64,000 nucleotides of DNA, taken from NCBI GenBank assembly GCA_046566145.1, contig JBKHXF010000009.1, positions 1 through 64,000 on the forward strand, given 5' to 3'. Of the stretch, positions 19,660 through 26,673 are shown piece by piece. This stretch comes from JBKHXF01 sp046566145 (GTDB taxonomy: Bacteria; Actinomycetota; Nitriliruptoria; Nitriliruptorales; Nitriliruptoraceae). The position numbers and the translations under genes were made by a program. The notes below the pieces were generated by a model. That model was not told the DNA's origin. It searched no databases and saw nothing but the letters and a program-made list of their open reading frames with translations. Numbering within the stretch: position 1 is the first letter of the stretch; each line of letters starts with the position of its first letter.

Positions 19660-22523
19660 AGTTCACCCGCGTCGAGGCGATCTCGGTCGGCCGGCTCGCC
19701 GACGAGTCCCTGGAGCTCGCACCCGGGATGACGGTCGTGTCCGGCCCGAACGAGGCCGGCAAGTCGACCTGGCACGCCGCGCTGCTGACCGGCTGGGTCG
19801 GGCTGCGGCGCGGGCTCGGCCGGATGCGCGGCGAGGACGAGGCGTTCCGCGACGCCCACACCCCGTGGGACGGCCGGCCGCTCGTCGCCGCCGTCGAGGT
19901 CGAGACCGACGCCGGCGTCCGCTACCGCTTCCGCCACAACTGCACCGACCTCGCCGACCACGGCGCCACCGACGGCGCCGGCAGCGACGTGACCGGCCAG
20001 TTCGTCCACGAGCAGGTCGTCGACGGGGCCCGGCTGCTCGGGCTCACCCGGGACACCGTCCGCGCCACGATGGTCGTGGGGCAGGCCGACGTGCTGCGTG
20101 TGGCCGCCGGCCCGAGCGAGGAGCTCACCGCCGCGCTCCAGGCCGCCGCGGCCACCGCCGGCGCGGGCAGCGGCACCGTCACCGAGGCCATCGCCCGCAT
20201 CGACGCCTACCGCGCCACCCACGTCGGCTCGACGCGGGCGAACTCGACGAAGCCGCTGCGGGCCGCCACCACCGAGGTGGAGCGGGCCCGCGCCGAGCTC
20301 GCGGAGGCCCGGCTCGCCCACGCCGAGCGGGCCGAGCTGCGCCTGCGGCGCGACCAGGCAGGGGAGCGCGCCGCCACGCTCCGCGACCAGCTCGCCGGGC
20401 TGCGCCGGCGGATCGCCGCCGCCGAGGCCGCCGCGGCCCGGGTCCGGCTCGAGACGCTCGAGCAGCTCGCCGCCACCGCCGCCGCCTCCCCGCCGCCCGT
20501 CGCCCCGGAGGCCGAGCGGGAGCGGGTGCGCGCCGCCCGGCACGCCGCGACGACCCCCATCGACCCCGAGGTCGCCGCCCGACGCGCCGCCGAGATCCAG
20601 CGCCTCGCCGCCGAGCTCGACGCCCTGCCCGACGCGCCGGTCCACGACACCGCCGTCGCCGCCGAGGTCGCCGCCGCCGCCGACGACCTCGCCGCCGCCC
20701 GGCACCGCCTCGACGCCGTCGACGAGCACGCGCCGGCGGCCGTCGAGGCCCCCGAGGTCGGCGACCTCGACGACGCCACCCTCGAGGAGCTGGCCCGGGT
20801 GCTCGACACCCCTCTGCCGGACGTCCCCGACGCCCTGCGGGCCGAGCTCGCCGACGCCGAGGCCGCCCTCGCCGGCGGCGCGTCGGCCGGGCTGCTCGGG
20901 CTGCTCGGCGCGATCGGCGCGGCGCTGCTCGCGCTGGCCGCGGTCCTCGCCGCCGCCGGTGTCACCGCCGGCGCCGTGGCGGCCGGGCTCGCCGGGCTCG
21001 TCGGCGTCGGCGTGGCCGTCGCCCGTCGCACCGCCGGCCCGAACGGCGACGCCGTCGCCCGCGTCGCCGACGCCCGGGCGCAGGTCGACCTCGCCGTCGC
21101 CGCCGCCCGGCGCACCACCGCCGCCCACGCGGCCGCTCGCGATCGGCTCGCGGCCGCCGGCGTGCCCGTCACCGACCCGACCGGGCTGCGCGTGCTGGCC
21201 CGACGGCTCCGCGACGCGGCCGACCACCAGCGCTCCGTGATGGCGCACGCCGACCGCCGGCGCGAGCGGGCCGAGGACGTCGCCCGGGCCGAGGCACGGC
21301 TCCGGATCGCGCTGGAGGCCCGCGGGGCCGACGTGCCCGACGGCGCCGTGGACGACGCGCTGGCGGCGTACCGGAACGGGTGCCGCGAGGCGGCCGAGCA
21401 GGCCGCGCTCGCGTCGCGTCGCGACGAGCTCGAGGCCCGGCTCCGCGCCGCCATGGACGAGCTGCCGGCGCTGCGGCAGGCGGCCGACCGGCACGCCGCC
21501 GCCGTCGCCACCCTGCGCCAGGTCGTCGCCGACCTCGCCCTCGATCCGGCCCTCGATCCGGCCCTCGATCCGGCCCTCGATCCGGCCACCGACGCCTCAT
21601 CTGGCTCCGCTCCTGACGAGCTCGAGGCGCTGGTGGCGGCCGCGGACCGGTGGCTCGCCCGGCAGCGCGAGCTCGACGAGGCGCACGCCGCCGTGGCGGC
21701 CGCCCGCGCCCGGCTCGACGACCAGCTCGACGGGCGCAGCCTTGACGACGTCCGGGCCGAGGTCGACGCCGCCGGCGCGGCGCTCGACGGGGTCGAGCCC
21801 GTCCGCGACGTCGTCGAGGCCCTCGAGCGGGCCACCTCGATGGAGCACGAGGTGCGGGCGGCCGAGTCCCACGCGGCGGAGCTGCAGGGGCAGGTCGCCG
21901 CCGCCGACGGCGACGGGCAGGGCGTCGCCGAGGCCGAGGAGCGCCTCGCCGCCGCCTGCGCACGACGCGACCGGCTCGAGCAGCTCGACCGCACCCTCGA
22001 CCTGACCCGCGAGCTCCTCGCCCGGGCCGAGCAGCGCGTCCACCAGGACATCGCCCCGGTGCTCGAGCGGGCCGTCGCCTCGCGGCTGCCCGACGTCACC
22101 GGCGGCCGCCACGTCGACGTGCAGGTCGCCCCGGCCGACCTCGAGGTCCGGGTCCGCACCGACGGCGGGCGGTACCGGCCCGCGCAGCAGCTCTCGCACG
22201 GCACGGCCGAGCAGGTCTACCTGCTGCTCCGGGTCGCCCTCGCCGAGCACCTCGTCACCACCGGCGAGGTCGCCCCGCTGGTGCTCGACGACCCGACCGT
22301 CCACGCCGACGACGAGCGCACCGTGGCCCTCCTCGAGCTGCTGCGAAGTCTCGCCGAGGAGGGCCGCCAGGTCGTGCTGTTCAGCCAGGAGGCGTCGGTG
22401 CGGCGCTGGGCCGCGGAGCGCCTCGCCGGGGACCCGCGGCACGCGCTCGTCGACCTCGACCCGGCGACCGGCGCCCCGGTGGGCCGTGCCCCCGCCGGCG
22501 CGTCGGCGGCACCGCCGGCCTGA
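19656..22523 (+). CDS. SMC-like ATPase partner of the nuclease, YhaN-like
   Basis: 955 residues. Walker A is GPNEAGKSTWH near residue 32. The C-terminus has the ABC signature region QLSHGTAEQVYLLL and Walker B APLVLDDPTVHADD. Between them lie two long Ala/Glu/Arg-rich coiled coils interrupted by a strongly hydrophobic stretch (two segments near residues 410-450, LLGLLGAIGAALLAL... ) as in YhaN, and no CxxC zinc hook. The hydrophobic pair suggests membrane association. A fourfold LDPA repeat lies in the second coil. Unlike canonical SbcC it is therefore hookless. Confidence 0.85.
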   Translation: MKFTRVEAISVGRLADESLELAPGMTVVSGPNEAGKSTWHAALLTGWVGLRRGLGRMRGEDEAFRDAHTPWDGRPLVAAVEVETDAGVRYRFRHNCTDLADHGATDGAGSDVTGQFVHEQVVDGARLLGLTRDTVRATMVVGQADVLRVAAGPSEELTAALQAAAATAGAGSGTVTEAIARIDAYRATHVGSTRANSTKPLRAATTEVERARAELAEARLAHAERAELRLRRDQAGERAATLRDQLAGLRRRIAAAEAAAARVRLETLEQLAATAAASPPPVAPEAERERVRAARHAATTPIDPEVAARRAAEIQRLAAELDALPDAPVHDTAVAAEVAAAADDLAAARHRLDAVDEHAPAAVEAPEVGDLDDATLEELARVLDTPLPDVPDALRAELADAEAALAGGASAGLLGLLGAIGAALLALAAVLAAAGVTAGAVAAGLAGLVGVGVAVARRTAGPNGDAVARVADARAQVDLAVAAARRTTAAHAAARDRLAAAGVPVTDPTGLRVLARRLRDAADHQRSVMAHADRRRERAEDVARAEARLRIALEARGADVPDGAVDDALAAYRNGCREAAEQAALASRRDELEARLRAAMDELPALRQAADRHAAAVATLRQVVADLALDPALDPALDPALDPATDASSGSAPDELEALVAAADRWLARQRELDEAHAAVAAARARLDDQLDGRSLDDVRAEVDAAGAALDGVEPVRDVVEALERATSMEHEVRAAESHAAELQGQVAAADGDGQGVAEAEERLAAACARRDRLEQLDRTLDLTRELLARAEQRVHQDIAPVLERAVASRLPDVTGGRHVDVQVAPADLEVRVRTDGGRYRPAQQLSHGTAEQVYLLLRVALAEHLVTTGEVAPLVLDDPTVHADDERTVALLELLRSLAEEGRQVVLFSQEASVRRWAAERLAGDPRHALVDLDPATGAPVGRAPAGASAAPPA
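21540..21587 (+). repeat. 12-bp tandem repeat, four copies, inside the YhaN-like gene
   Basis: CTCGATCCGGCC is repeated four times without change and encodes LDPA four times in the second coiled-coil region. The unit length keeps the reading frame, so copy number can vary without breaking the gene. Confidence 0.9.
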
Positions 22524-22526
22524 CGC

Positions 22527-23210
22527 TCAGCCGTCGGGTCGGCCGAGGACCGCGACGGTGAGGTCGCCGAGGGTCGTCGCCGCGGCCACGCCGGCGGCCT
22601 CGTCGCGGCGGACCGACACCCACACGACCGCACCGTCCGCGCCGACGACCTGCGCGCCGGCGGCCGCCGTGGTGCCGGTCCCGTCGAGCGAGGTGGCGAG
22701 CAGGTCGACGCGGGTCCCGGTCGGCAGCGACGGCAGCGCCGGCACCACCTCGACGGGCACGGCGACCACCACCCGGCCGGCCCCGCCCGCGAGCGCCGCG
22801 ACCCCGCCGTCGGTCAGGACCACGTCGGTGACGATCGCGCCGGCGGCCAGCGGACCGACCACGGTGCGCCCGACCAGCGTCTCCGCGTCGCCCGGGGCCA
22901 GCGCCCCGACGGGCAGCAGCGCCGGCGGCACCTCGACGACGGCGAGGTCGCCCACCGCGACCGTGGCGCCGGCGGGCAGCGACCGGGTCGTGACGAGCGC
23001 GCCGGCCGCCGGCGCACCGCCGGCGCGGAGCAGCGCGAGGAGGACCGCGAGGAGCGTGGCGGCGACGCCCACGGCGAGCCGGGCCCGCGGGGTCGCCGTC
23101 GCCCACGTCTCGGCGAGCCGGTCCAGCGCCGGCGGCAGCGCCGGCGGGGGACCCGACAGCCGCGAGAGGCGGGGCGAGCGGACGGGGCGGGACGACGGTG
23201 GGATGCGCAT
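22527..23210 (-). CDS. SAF-domain protein, CpaB/RcpC-like
   Basis: 227 residues. A basic N-terminus, one membrane helix (ARLAVGVAATLLAVLLALL, about residues 42-60), then a SAF domain (LVTTRSLPAGATVAVGDLA, then LVGRTVVGPLAAGAIV) and a small C-terminal beta-rich domain. CpaB/RcpC proteins anchor type IVb (Tad/Flp) pilus assembly in the envelope. No other pilus gene is in the window, so its partner is unknown. The start ATG at 23210 lacks a strong Shine-Dalgarno sequence. It is convergent with the ATPase gene, with only 3 bp between stops. Confidence 0.75.
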   Translation of the reverse strand: MRIPPSSRPVRSPRLSRLSGPPPALPPALDRLAETWATATPRARLAVGVAATLLAVLLALLRAGGAPAAGALVTTRSLPAGATVAVGDLAVVEVPPALLPVGALAPGDAETLVGRTVVGPLAAGAIVTDVVLTDGGVAALAGGAGRVVVAVPVEVVPALPSLPTGTRVDLLATSLDGTGTTAAAGAQVVGADGAVVWVSVRRDEAAGVAAATTLGDLTVAVLGRPDG

Positions 23211-23458
23211 GCCGACGACCGCACCACGTGCGACGCCGTCGGTCACCTGCGACGGCCGCCGGCGCTGTGGACGGCCGCCGGCGCGGCCTGCCCGCGGCCC
23301 GCCCGCGGCCGGCCCCGGCCAGCCCCCCGGCCGGCCCCGGCCCGCCCCGGCCTGCCCGCGGCCGGCCCCGGCCAGCCCCGGCTCGCCCCGGCCTGCCCGC
23401 GGCCGGCCCCGGCCTGCCCCGGCTCGCCCCGGCGGCCCCCCGCCTGCCGACGCCGGCC

Positions 23459-23490
23459 GCACGTTCCCCGCGGATGCGGAGGAACGGCGC
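23459..23490. repeat. 32-bp palindromic repeat, copy C
   Basis: Left arm GCACGTTCC, core with GCGGATGCG, right side GGAACGGCGC. The right arm carries small changes relative to the GGAACCGTGC form. Confidence 0.6.
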
Positions 23491-23529
23491 ACCTCTGGCG
23501 GCCACCGCGGACAGGAACCGCCGGACGGC

Positions 23530-23561
23530 GCACGTTCCCCGCGGATGCGCAGGAACCGTGC
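23530..23561. repeat. 32-bp palindromic repeat, copy D
   Basis: Left arm GCACGTTCC, core CCGCGGATGCGCA, right arm GGAACCGTGC. Shares its core with copy C, 71 bp away. Confidence 0.7.
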
Positions 23562-23634
23562 GTGTGCAGGCGTCGCGTCGCCGCGCCCGCAGCCCGCGCC
23601 GGCGGCCGGCGCCGGCGGCCGGCGCCGGCGGCGG

Positions 23635-24432
23635 TCAGCCGGCGCCGTGGGCGTCGTCGAGCGCGGCGGCGCAGCGGCAGCCGGGCTCGTCGGGCAGCGC
23701 CGCGACGACCCGCTCGACGAGCTCCTTCACCGCGTCGACGTTGGCCGCGAACACCTCGAGCACGCCGGCCGCGGTGACCGGCTCGACGTCGGGGTGGTCC
23801 TCCAGGCCGGCGTCGTGGTCGGTGACCATGGCGACGCCGAGGGCGCACATGGCCTTCTCGCGCAGCAGCGGGATCTCCGGGTACTGGGTCATCCCGACGA
23901 CGTCCCAGCCCTGGGCCGAGAACCAGCGCGACTCGGCCCGGGTCGAGAACCGCGGCCCCTGGATCACGACGATGGTGCCGGCGTCGGCGTGGTCGCGGCC
24001 CATCCCGGTGAGCTGCTCGCTGGCGATGCCGCGCAGCTCCGGGCAGTAGGGGTCGGCCATCGACACGTGCACGACCTCGGGGCCGTCGAAGAACGTGTCG
24101 GCCCGCCCCGTCGTGCGGTCCACGAGCTGGTCGAGCACGACGAACGTGCCGAGCGTCAGCTCCGGCCGGAGCGACCCGACCGCGCAGGGTGCGAGCACCC
24201 GGGTCACGCCGAGCTCCGCGAGCGCCCACACGTTGGCGCGGTAGTCGATCCGGTGCGGCGGGATGCGGTGCCCGCGTCCGTGCCGCGGCAGGAACGCGAC
24301 CTCCCGGCCGCCGAAGGTGCCGGTGACGACGAGGTCGGACGGCGGTCCGTACGGGGTGTCGATGGCGTGCTCGGTCGCGTCGGGCAGCAGCTCGTAGAAG
24401 CCGGAGCCGCCGAAGATGCCGATGTCGGCCAC
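23635..24432 (-). CDS. mtnP: S-methyl-5'-thioadenosine phosphorylase
   Basis: About 265 residues, the usual length for this PNP-type family. IGIFGGSGFYELL near the N-terminus (phosphate-binding Ser), FLPRHGRGH (His/Arg), and the QGPRFSTRAE and GMTQYPE segments match MTA phosphorylases. It splits methylthioadenosine, the by-product of polyamine synthesis, into adenine and methylthioribose-1-phosphate for methionine salvage. GTG at 24432 is preferred because GAGG lies 8 bp upstream; an in-frame GTG at 24438 is too close to it. A TAGCGT promoter lies upstream at 24514-24519. The C-terminus is rich in Cys (GCRCAA). Confidence 0.9.
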   Translation of the reverse strand: MADIGIFGGSGFYELLPDATEHAIDTPYGPPSDLVVTGTFGGREVAFLPRHGRGHRIPPHRIDYRANVWALAELGVTRVLAPCAVGSLRPELTLGTFVVLDQLVDRTTGRADTFFDGPEVVHVSMADPYCPELRGIASEQLTGMGRDHADAGTIVVIQGPRFSTRAESRWFSAQGWDVVGMTQYPEIPLLREKAMCALGVAMVTDHDAGLEDHPDVEPVTAAGVLEVFAANVDAVKELVERVVAALPDEPGCRCAAALDDAHGAG

Positions 24433-24513
24433 GTGCACGTCCTCGTCGTGGAGCGGGAGCGGGCGCTCGGGGGCGTCGCGGGCTGGCCGGGCGCGCCAGC
24501 CGTGAGGGCGGGG

Positions 24514-24519
24514 ACGCTA
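24514..24519 (-). promoter_or_regulatory. -10 element of mtnP
   Basis: TAGCGT on the minus strand, 81 bp upstream of the GTG at 24432 and just after the terminator of the preceding gene. Confidence 0.5.
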
Positions 24520-24533
24520 CCGGGCGGGACGCA

Positions 24534-24564
24534 CGACGCCCCCGGCTCGTGGCCGGGGGCGTCG
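24534..24564 (-). terminator. Terminator of the ruc-like gene
   Basis: A perfect 13-bp stem (CGACGCCCCCGGC / GCCGGGGGCGTCG) with a 5-nt loop, 17 bp beyond the stop of the minus-strand zinc-ribbon gene. No T-run follows, as is usual in GC-rich actinobacteria. Confidence 0.75.
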
Positions 24565-24581
24565 CGTGTGGGCGTGGTCGG

Positions 24582-24866
24582 TCAGGCGCTCTCGGCGCTC
24601 GACGAGGAGCTGCTGCTCGACGAGTCGCTCGACGAGGTGGAGGTCGAGGACGACGAGCCGCCGGAGGTGCTCGACGCACCCTTGCCGGACGTGCCGTAGT
24701 CCTTGATGTGCCAGCCCGACCCCTTGAAGATGATCCCGGAGGCGCTGAACACCTTGCGCAGCGAGCCCTGGCAGCTCGGGCACGTGGTGAGGGCGTCGTC
24801 CTTGAAGGACTGCACGACCTCGAGGTGCTCGCCGCAGTCGCGGCACGCGTACTCGTAGGTGGGCAC
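24582..24866 (-). CDS. ruc: FmdB-family zinc-ribbon protein, Ruc-like redox chaperone
   Basis: 94 residues. The N-terminus is the FmdB zinc ribbon: YACRDCG (Cys8, Cys11) and TTCPSCQ (Cys29, Cys32). The rest is disordered, ending in a Ser-rich tail with few hydrophobic residues. From memory, M. tuberculosis Rv0991c (Ruc) has this build and works as an oxidation-activated chaperone with the DnaK system. The neighbours (folate cyclo-ligase, galU, moeA) are the same as around Rv0991c. A near-perfect CIRCE operator precedes the gene, predicting HrcA control and heat induction. GTG start with AGGAG 8 bp upstream. Orthology is inferred from domain, neighbours and operator together. Confidence 0.88.
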   Translation of the reverse strand: MPTYEYACRDCGEHLEVVQSFKDDALTTCPSCQGSLRKVFSASGIIFKGSGWHIKDYGTSGKGASSTSGGSSSSTSTSSSDSSSSSSSSSAESA

Positions 24867-24913
24867 GGTGTGGGCTCCTTGGTCGGCCGCCCCGTGGGCG
24901 AGGTGCCGGTGGC

Positions 24914-24942
24914 GTTGGCACTCGCGCGAGCGGAGTGCCAAC
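24914..24942 (-). promoter_or_regulatory. CIRCE operator (HrcA binding site)
   Basis: TTGGCACTC (24915-24923), nine bases, then GAGTGCCAA (24933-24941); with the outer G/C pair the arms are 10 bp and perfect. The consensus CIRCE is TTAGCACTC-N9-GAGTGCTAA, so each arm differs at one position, and the differences keep the symmetry. It starts about where transcription should begin, ideal for repression. hrcA itself is not in the window. Confidence 0.92.
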
Positions 24943-24948
24943 ACACGG

Positions 24949-24978
24949 AGGGTACGGAAGGGGGTCCGGGACGCGCAA
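24949..24978 (-). promoter_or_regulatory. Promoter of the ruc-like gene
   Basis: On the minus strand TTGCGC (24978-24973) and TACCCT (24954-24949) are 18 bp apart. The start site would fall at about 24942, the first base of the CIRCE element. Confidence 0.6.
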
Positions 24979-25003
24979 GGCCCCGTGCGACCGGGAGGGG
25001 CCC

Positions 25004-25618
25004 TCACTCCCGGCGGTGGACCCCGGCCTCGGTGACCACGACGTCCACCGGCAGGTCGTGCGCCTCGAGCGGCACCCGGGGCACGACCTGGCACGCGAAG
25101 CACACCCCGATCGCGACGCACCCCTCCGGCAGCGTCGCGAGCAGCCGGTCGTAGTGCCCGCCGCCCTGCCCGAGCCGGCCGCCGTGCACGTCGAACGCCA
25201 CGCCCGGCACCACCACGACGTCGACCACCGCCGGGTCGATGGCCGGCCCCACCGGTTCCCGGATCCCGCGGTAGCCGAGCTGCAGCGTCAGCAGGTCCGA
25301 CGCGGCGACGAGCTCCAGCCGCTCGCCCCGCACGCGCGGGAACAGGGTGCGGACGCCCCGCTCGACGAGCGCCGGCAGCGCCCCGACCGGGTCGAGCTCC
25401 TCGGCGAGCGCCGCGTAGAGCGCCACCGTCCGCGCCCGGCGCACCTCCTGCAGGTGCAGCAGGCGGGCGACGGCGCCGGCGGACGCGCGCCGGCGGTCGG
25501 CGTCGTCCAGCGCGCGCCGCGCTGCGAGCGCCGTGCGGCGCAGCGCGTCCTTGGTCCGGGCCACCTCCGGCGACGCGGCGTCCGGGCTGGTGCGGCCCTC
25601 GGGGTCCCTGCCGTCCAT
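25004..25618 (-). CDS. fau: 5-formyltetrahydrofolate cyclo-ligase
   Basis: 204 residues. ARTKDALRRTALAARRAL near the N-terminus matches the substrate-binding start of the family. The C-terminal GRLGQGGGHYDRLLA is the ATP-binding signature. The enzyme converts 5-formyl-THF to 5,10-methenyl-THF using ATP, returning stored folate to one-carbon metabolism. A TAGGCT hexamer ends 7 bp before the ATG, so the mRNA is probably leaderless. The gene lies between the ruc-like gene and galU as in mycobacteria. Confidence 0.92.
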   Translation of the reverse strand: MDGRDPEGRTSPDAASPEVARTKDALRRTALAARRALDDADRRRASAGAVARLLHLQEVRRARTVALYAALAEELDPVGALPALVERGVRTLFPRVRGERLELVAASDLLTLQLGYRGIREPVGPAIDPAVVDVVVVPGVAFDVHGGRLGQGGGHYDRLLATLPEGCVAIGVCFACQVVPRVPLEAHDLPVDVVVTEAGVHRRE

Positions 25619-25624
25619 GCCGGG

Positions 25625-25630
25625 AGCCTA
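25625..25630 (-). promoter_or_regulatory. -10 element of folate cyclo-ligase, predicted leaderless
   Basis: TAGGCT on the minus strand ends 7 bp before the ATG at 25618, so transcription should begin at or within a base of the start codon. Confidence 0.55.
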
Positions 25631-25718
25631 CGCCCCGCGCCGCCTGCCCCCGGCCCCGGTCGCCCAGACCGTGCCCGGCCGGGCACCGCGGTCCGCGGAC
25701 CCCGGGCCCCTCGTGGCC

Positions 25719-25724
25719 TAGGCT
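25719..25724 (+). promoter_or_regulatory. -10 element of galU operon
   Basis: TAGGCT, 46 bp upstream of the galU start, in the divergent gap with the folate cyclo-ligase gene. Confidence 0.55.
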
Positions 25725-25770
25725 CGCTGCACCCGCTCCACCGCACGCAGCCGTCCGTACTGGGGACCCG

Positions 25771-26673
25771 TTGGTCACGCCCGTCCGCAAGGCCGTCCTG
25801 CCCGCCGCCGGGCTCGGCACCCGCTTCCTCCCGGCGTCCAAGGCGCAGCCGAAGGAGATGGTGCCGCTCGTCGACAAGCCGGCCATCCAGTACATGGTCG
25901 AGGAGTGCGCCCGGGCCGGCATCGACGACGTCCTGCTGGTCACCTCGACCGGCAAGGCGGCCATGGAGGACCACTTCGACCGGCGCGTCGACCTCGAGGT
26001 TGCGCTCGAGGCGAAGGGCAAGAAGGAGGAGCTCGAGGAGGTCGTCGCCGTCACCGAGCTCGCGCAGGTCCACGCCGTGCGCCAGCACCAGCCGCTCGGC
26101 CTCGGCCACGCCGTGCTGATGGGCGCCACCCACGTCGGTGACGAGTCGTTCGCGGTGCTGCTCGGCGACGACATCGTCGACCCGGCCGAGCCGTTCCTCG
26201 AGCGGATGATCGACGTGCACCAGGCCTCGGGCCGGCCGGTCGTCGCGGTCATGGAGGTCCCCGACGACCAGGTCCACCTCTACGGGGTCGTCACCGTCGA
26301 GCCGACCGACGAGGACGACGTCTTCGCCGTGACGAGCCTCGTGGAGAAGCCCGACCCGTCCGAGGCGCCGTCGAACCTCGCCGTCATCGGCCGCTACGTG
26401 CTGCCGGGCGAGGTCTTCGACGCGATCCGCGCCACCCCGCCGGGGCGTGGCGGCGAGATCCAGCTCACCGACGCGCTGAACGCGATGGCGTCCGAGGAGC
26501 CGATCCGCGCGGTCCGCTTCGACGGGGTCCGCCACGACGTCGGGGACAAGCTCGGGTTCCTCAAGGCCACGGTGCTGATGGCGCTCGAGCGCGACGACCT
26601 CGGGCCCGACCTCCGTGCGTTCCTGGCGGAGCTGACCGCCGGGTGGCACGCCGCCGGCGGGGGCGACGCGTGA
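25771..26673 (+). CDS. galU: UTP--glucose-1-phosphate uridylyltransferase
   Basis: 300 residues. The nucleotidyltransferase signature LPAAGLGTRFLPASKAQPKEM is at residues 9-29, followed by MVEECARAGI and LGDDIV (metal-binding Asp). The enzyme makes UDP-glucose for cell-wall glycans, trehalose and exopolysaccharide. The start is a TTG (25771); there is no better in-frame ATG/GTG before the signature. It overlaps moeA by 4 bp (GTGA). The galU-moeA pairing is conserved in actinobacteria. Confidence 0.95.
   Translation: MVTPVRKAVLPAAGLGTRFLPASKAQPKEMVPLVDKPAIQYMVEECARAGIDDVLLVTSTGKAAMEDHFDRRVDLEVALEAKGKKEELEEVVAVTELAQVHAVRQHQPLGLGHAVLMGATHVGDESFAVLLGDDIVDPAEPFLERMIDVHQASGRPVVAVMEVPDDQVHLYGVVTVEPTDEDDVFAVTSLVEKPDPSEAPSNLAVIGRYVLPGEVFDAIRATPPGRGGEIQLTDALNAMASEEPIRAVRFDGVRHDVGDKLGFLKATVLMALERDDLGPDLRAFLAELTAGWHAAGGGDA

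Larger units (their letters stand above)
23211..23634. repeat. Intergenic island: GC-rich repeat array and two 32-bp palindromes
   Basis: No gene in these 424 bp. From about 23285 to 23440 the sequence cycles through units such as CCCGCGGCCGGCCCCGG, CCAGCCCCGGCTCG and CCCCGGCCTG, so it is almost pure G+C. Two palindromic repeats follow at 23459-23490 and 23530-23561. The last 70 bp are again GCCGGCG-rich up to the stop of the MTA phosphorylase gene. Confidence 0.7.

Noticed and set aside
23285..23561. CRISPR array suggested by the repeat-rich intergenic island
   Set aside because: Repeats are not of constant length with unique spacers, and no cas gene is present. The units are GC tandem repeats and short palindromes.
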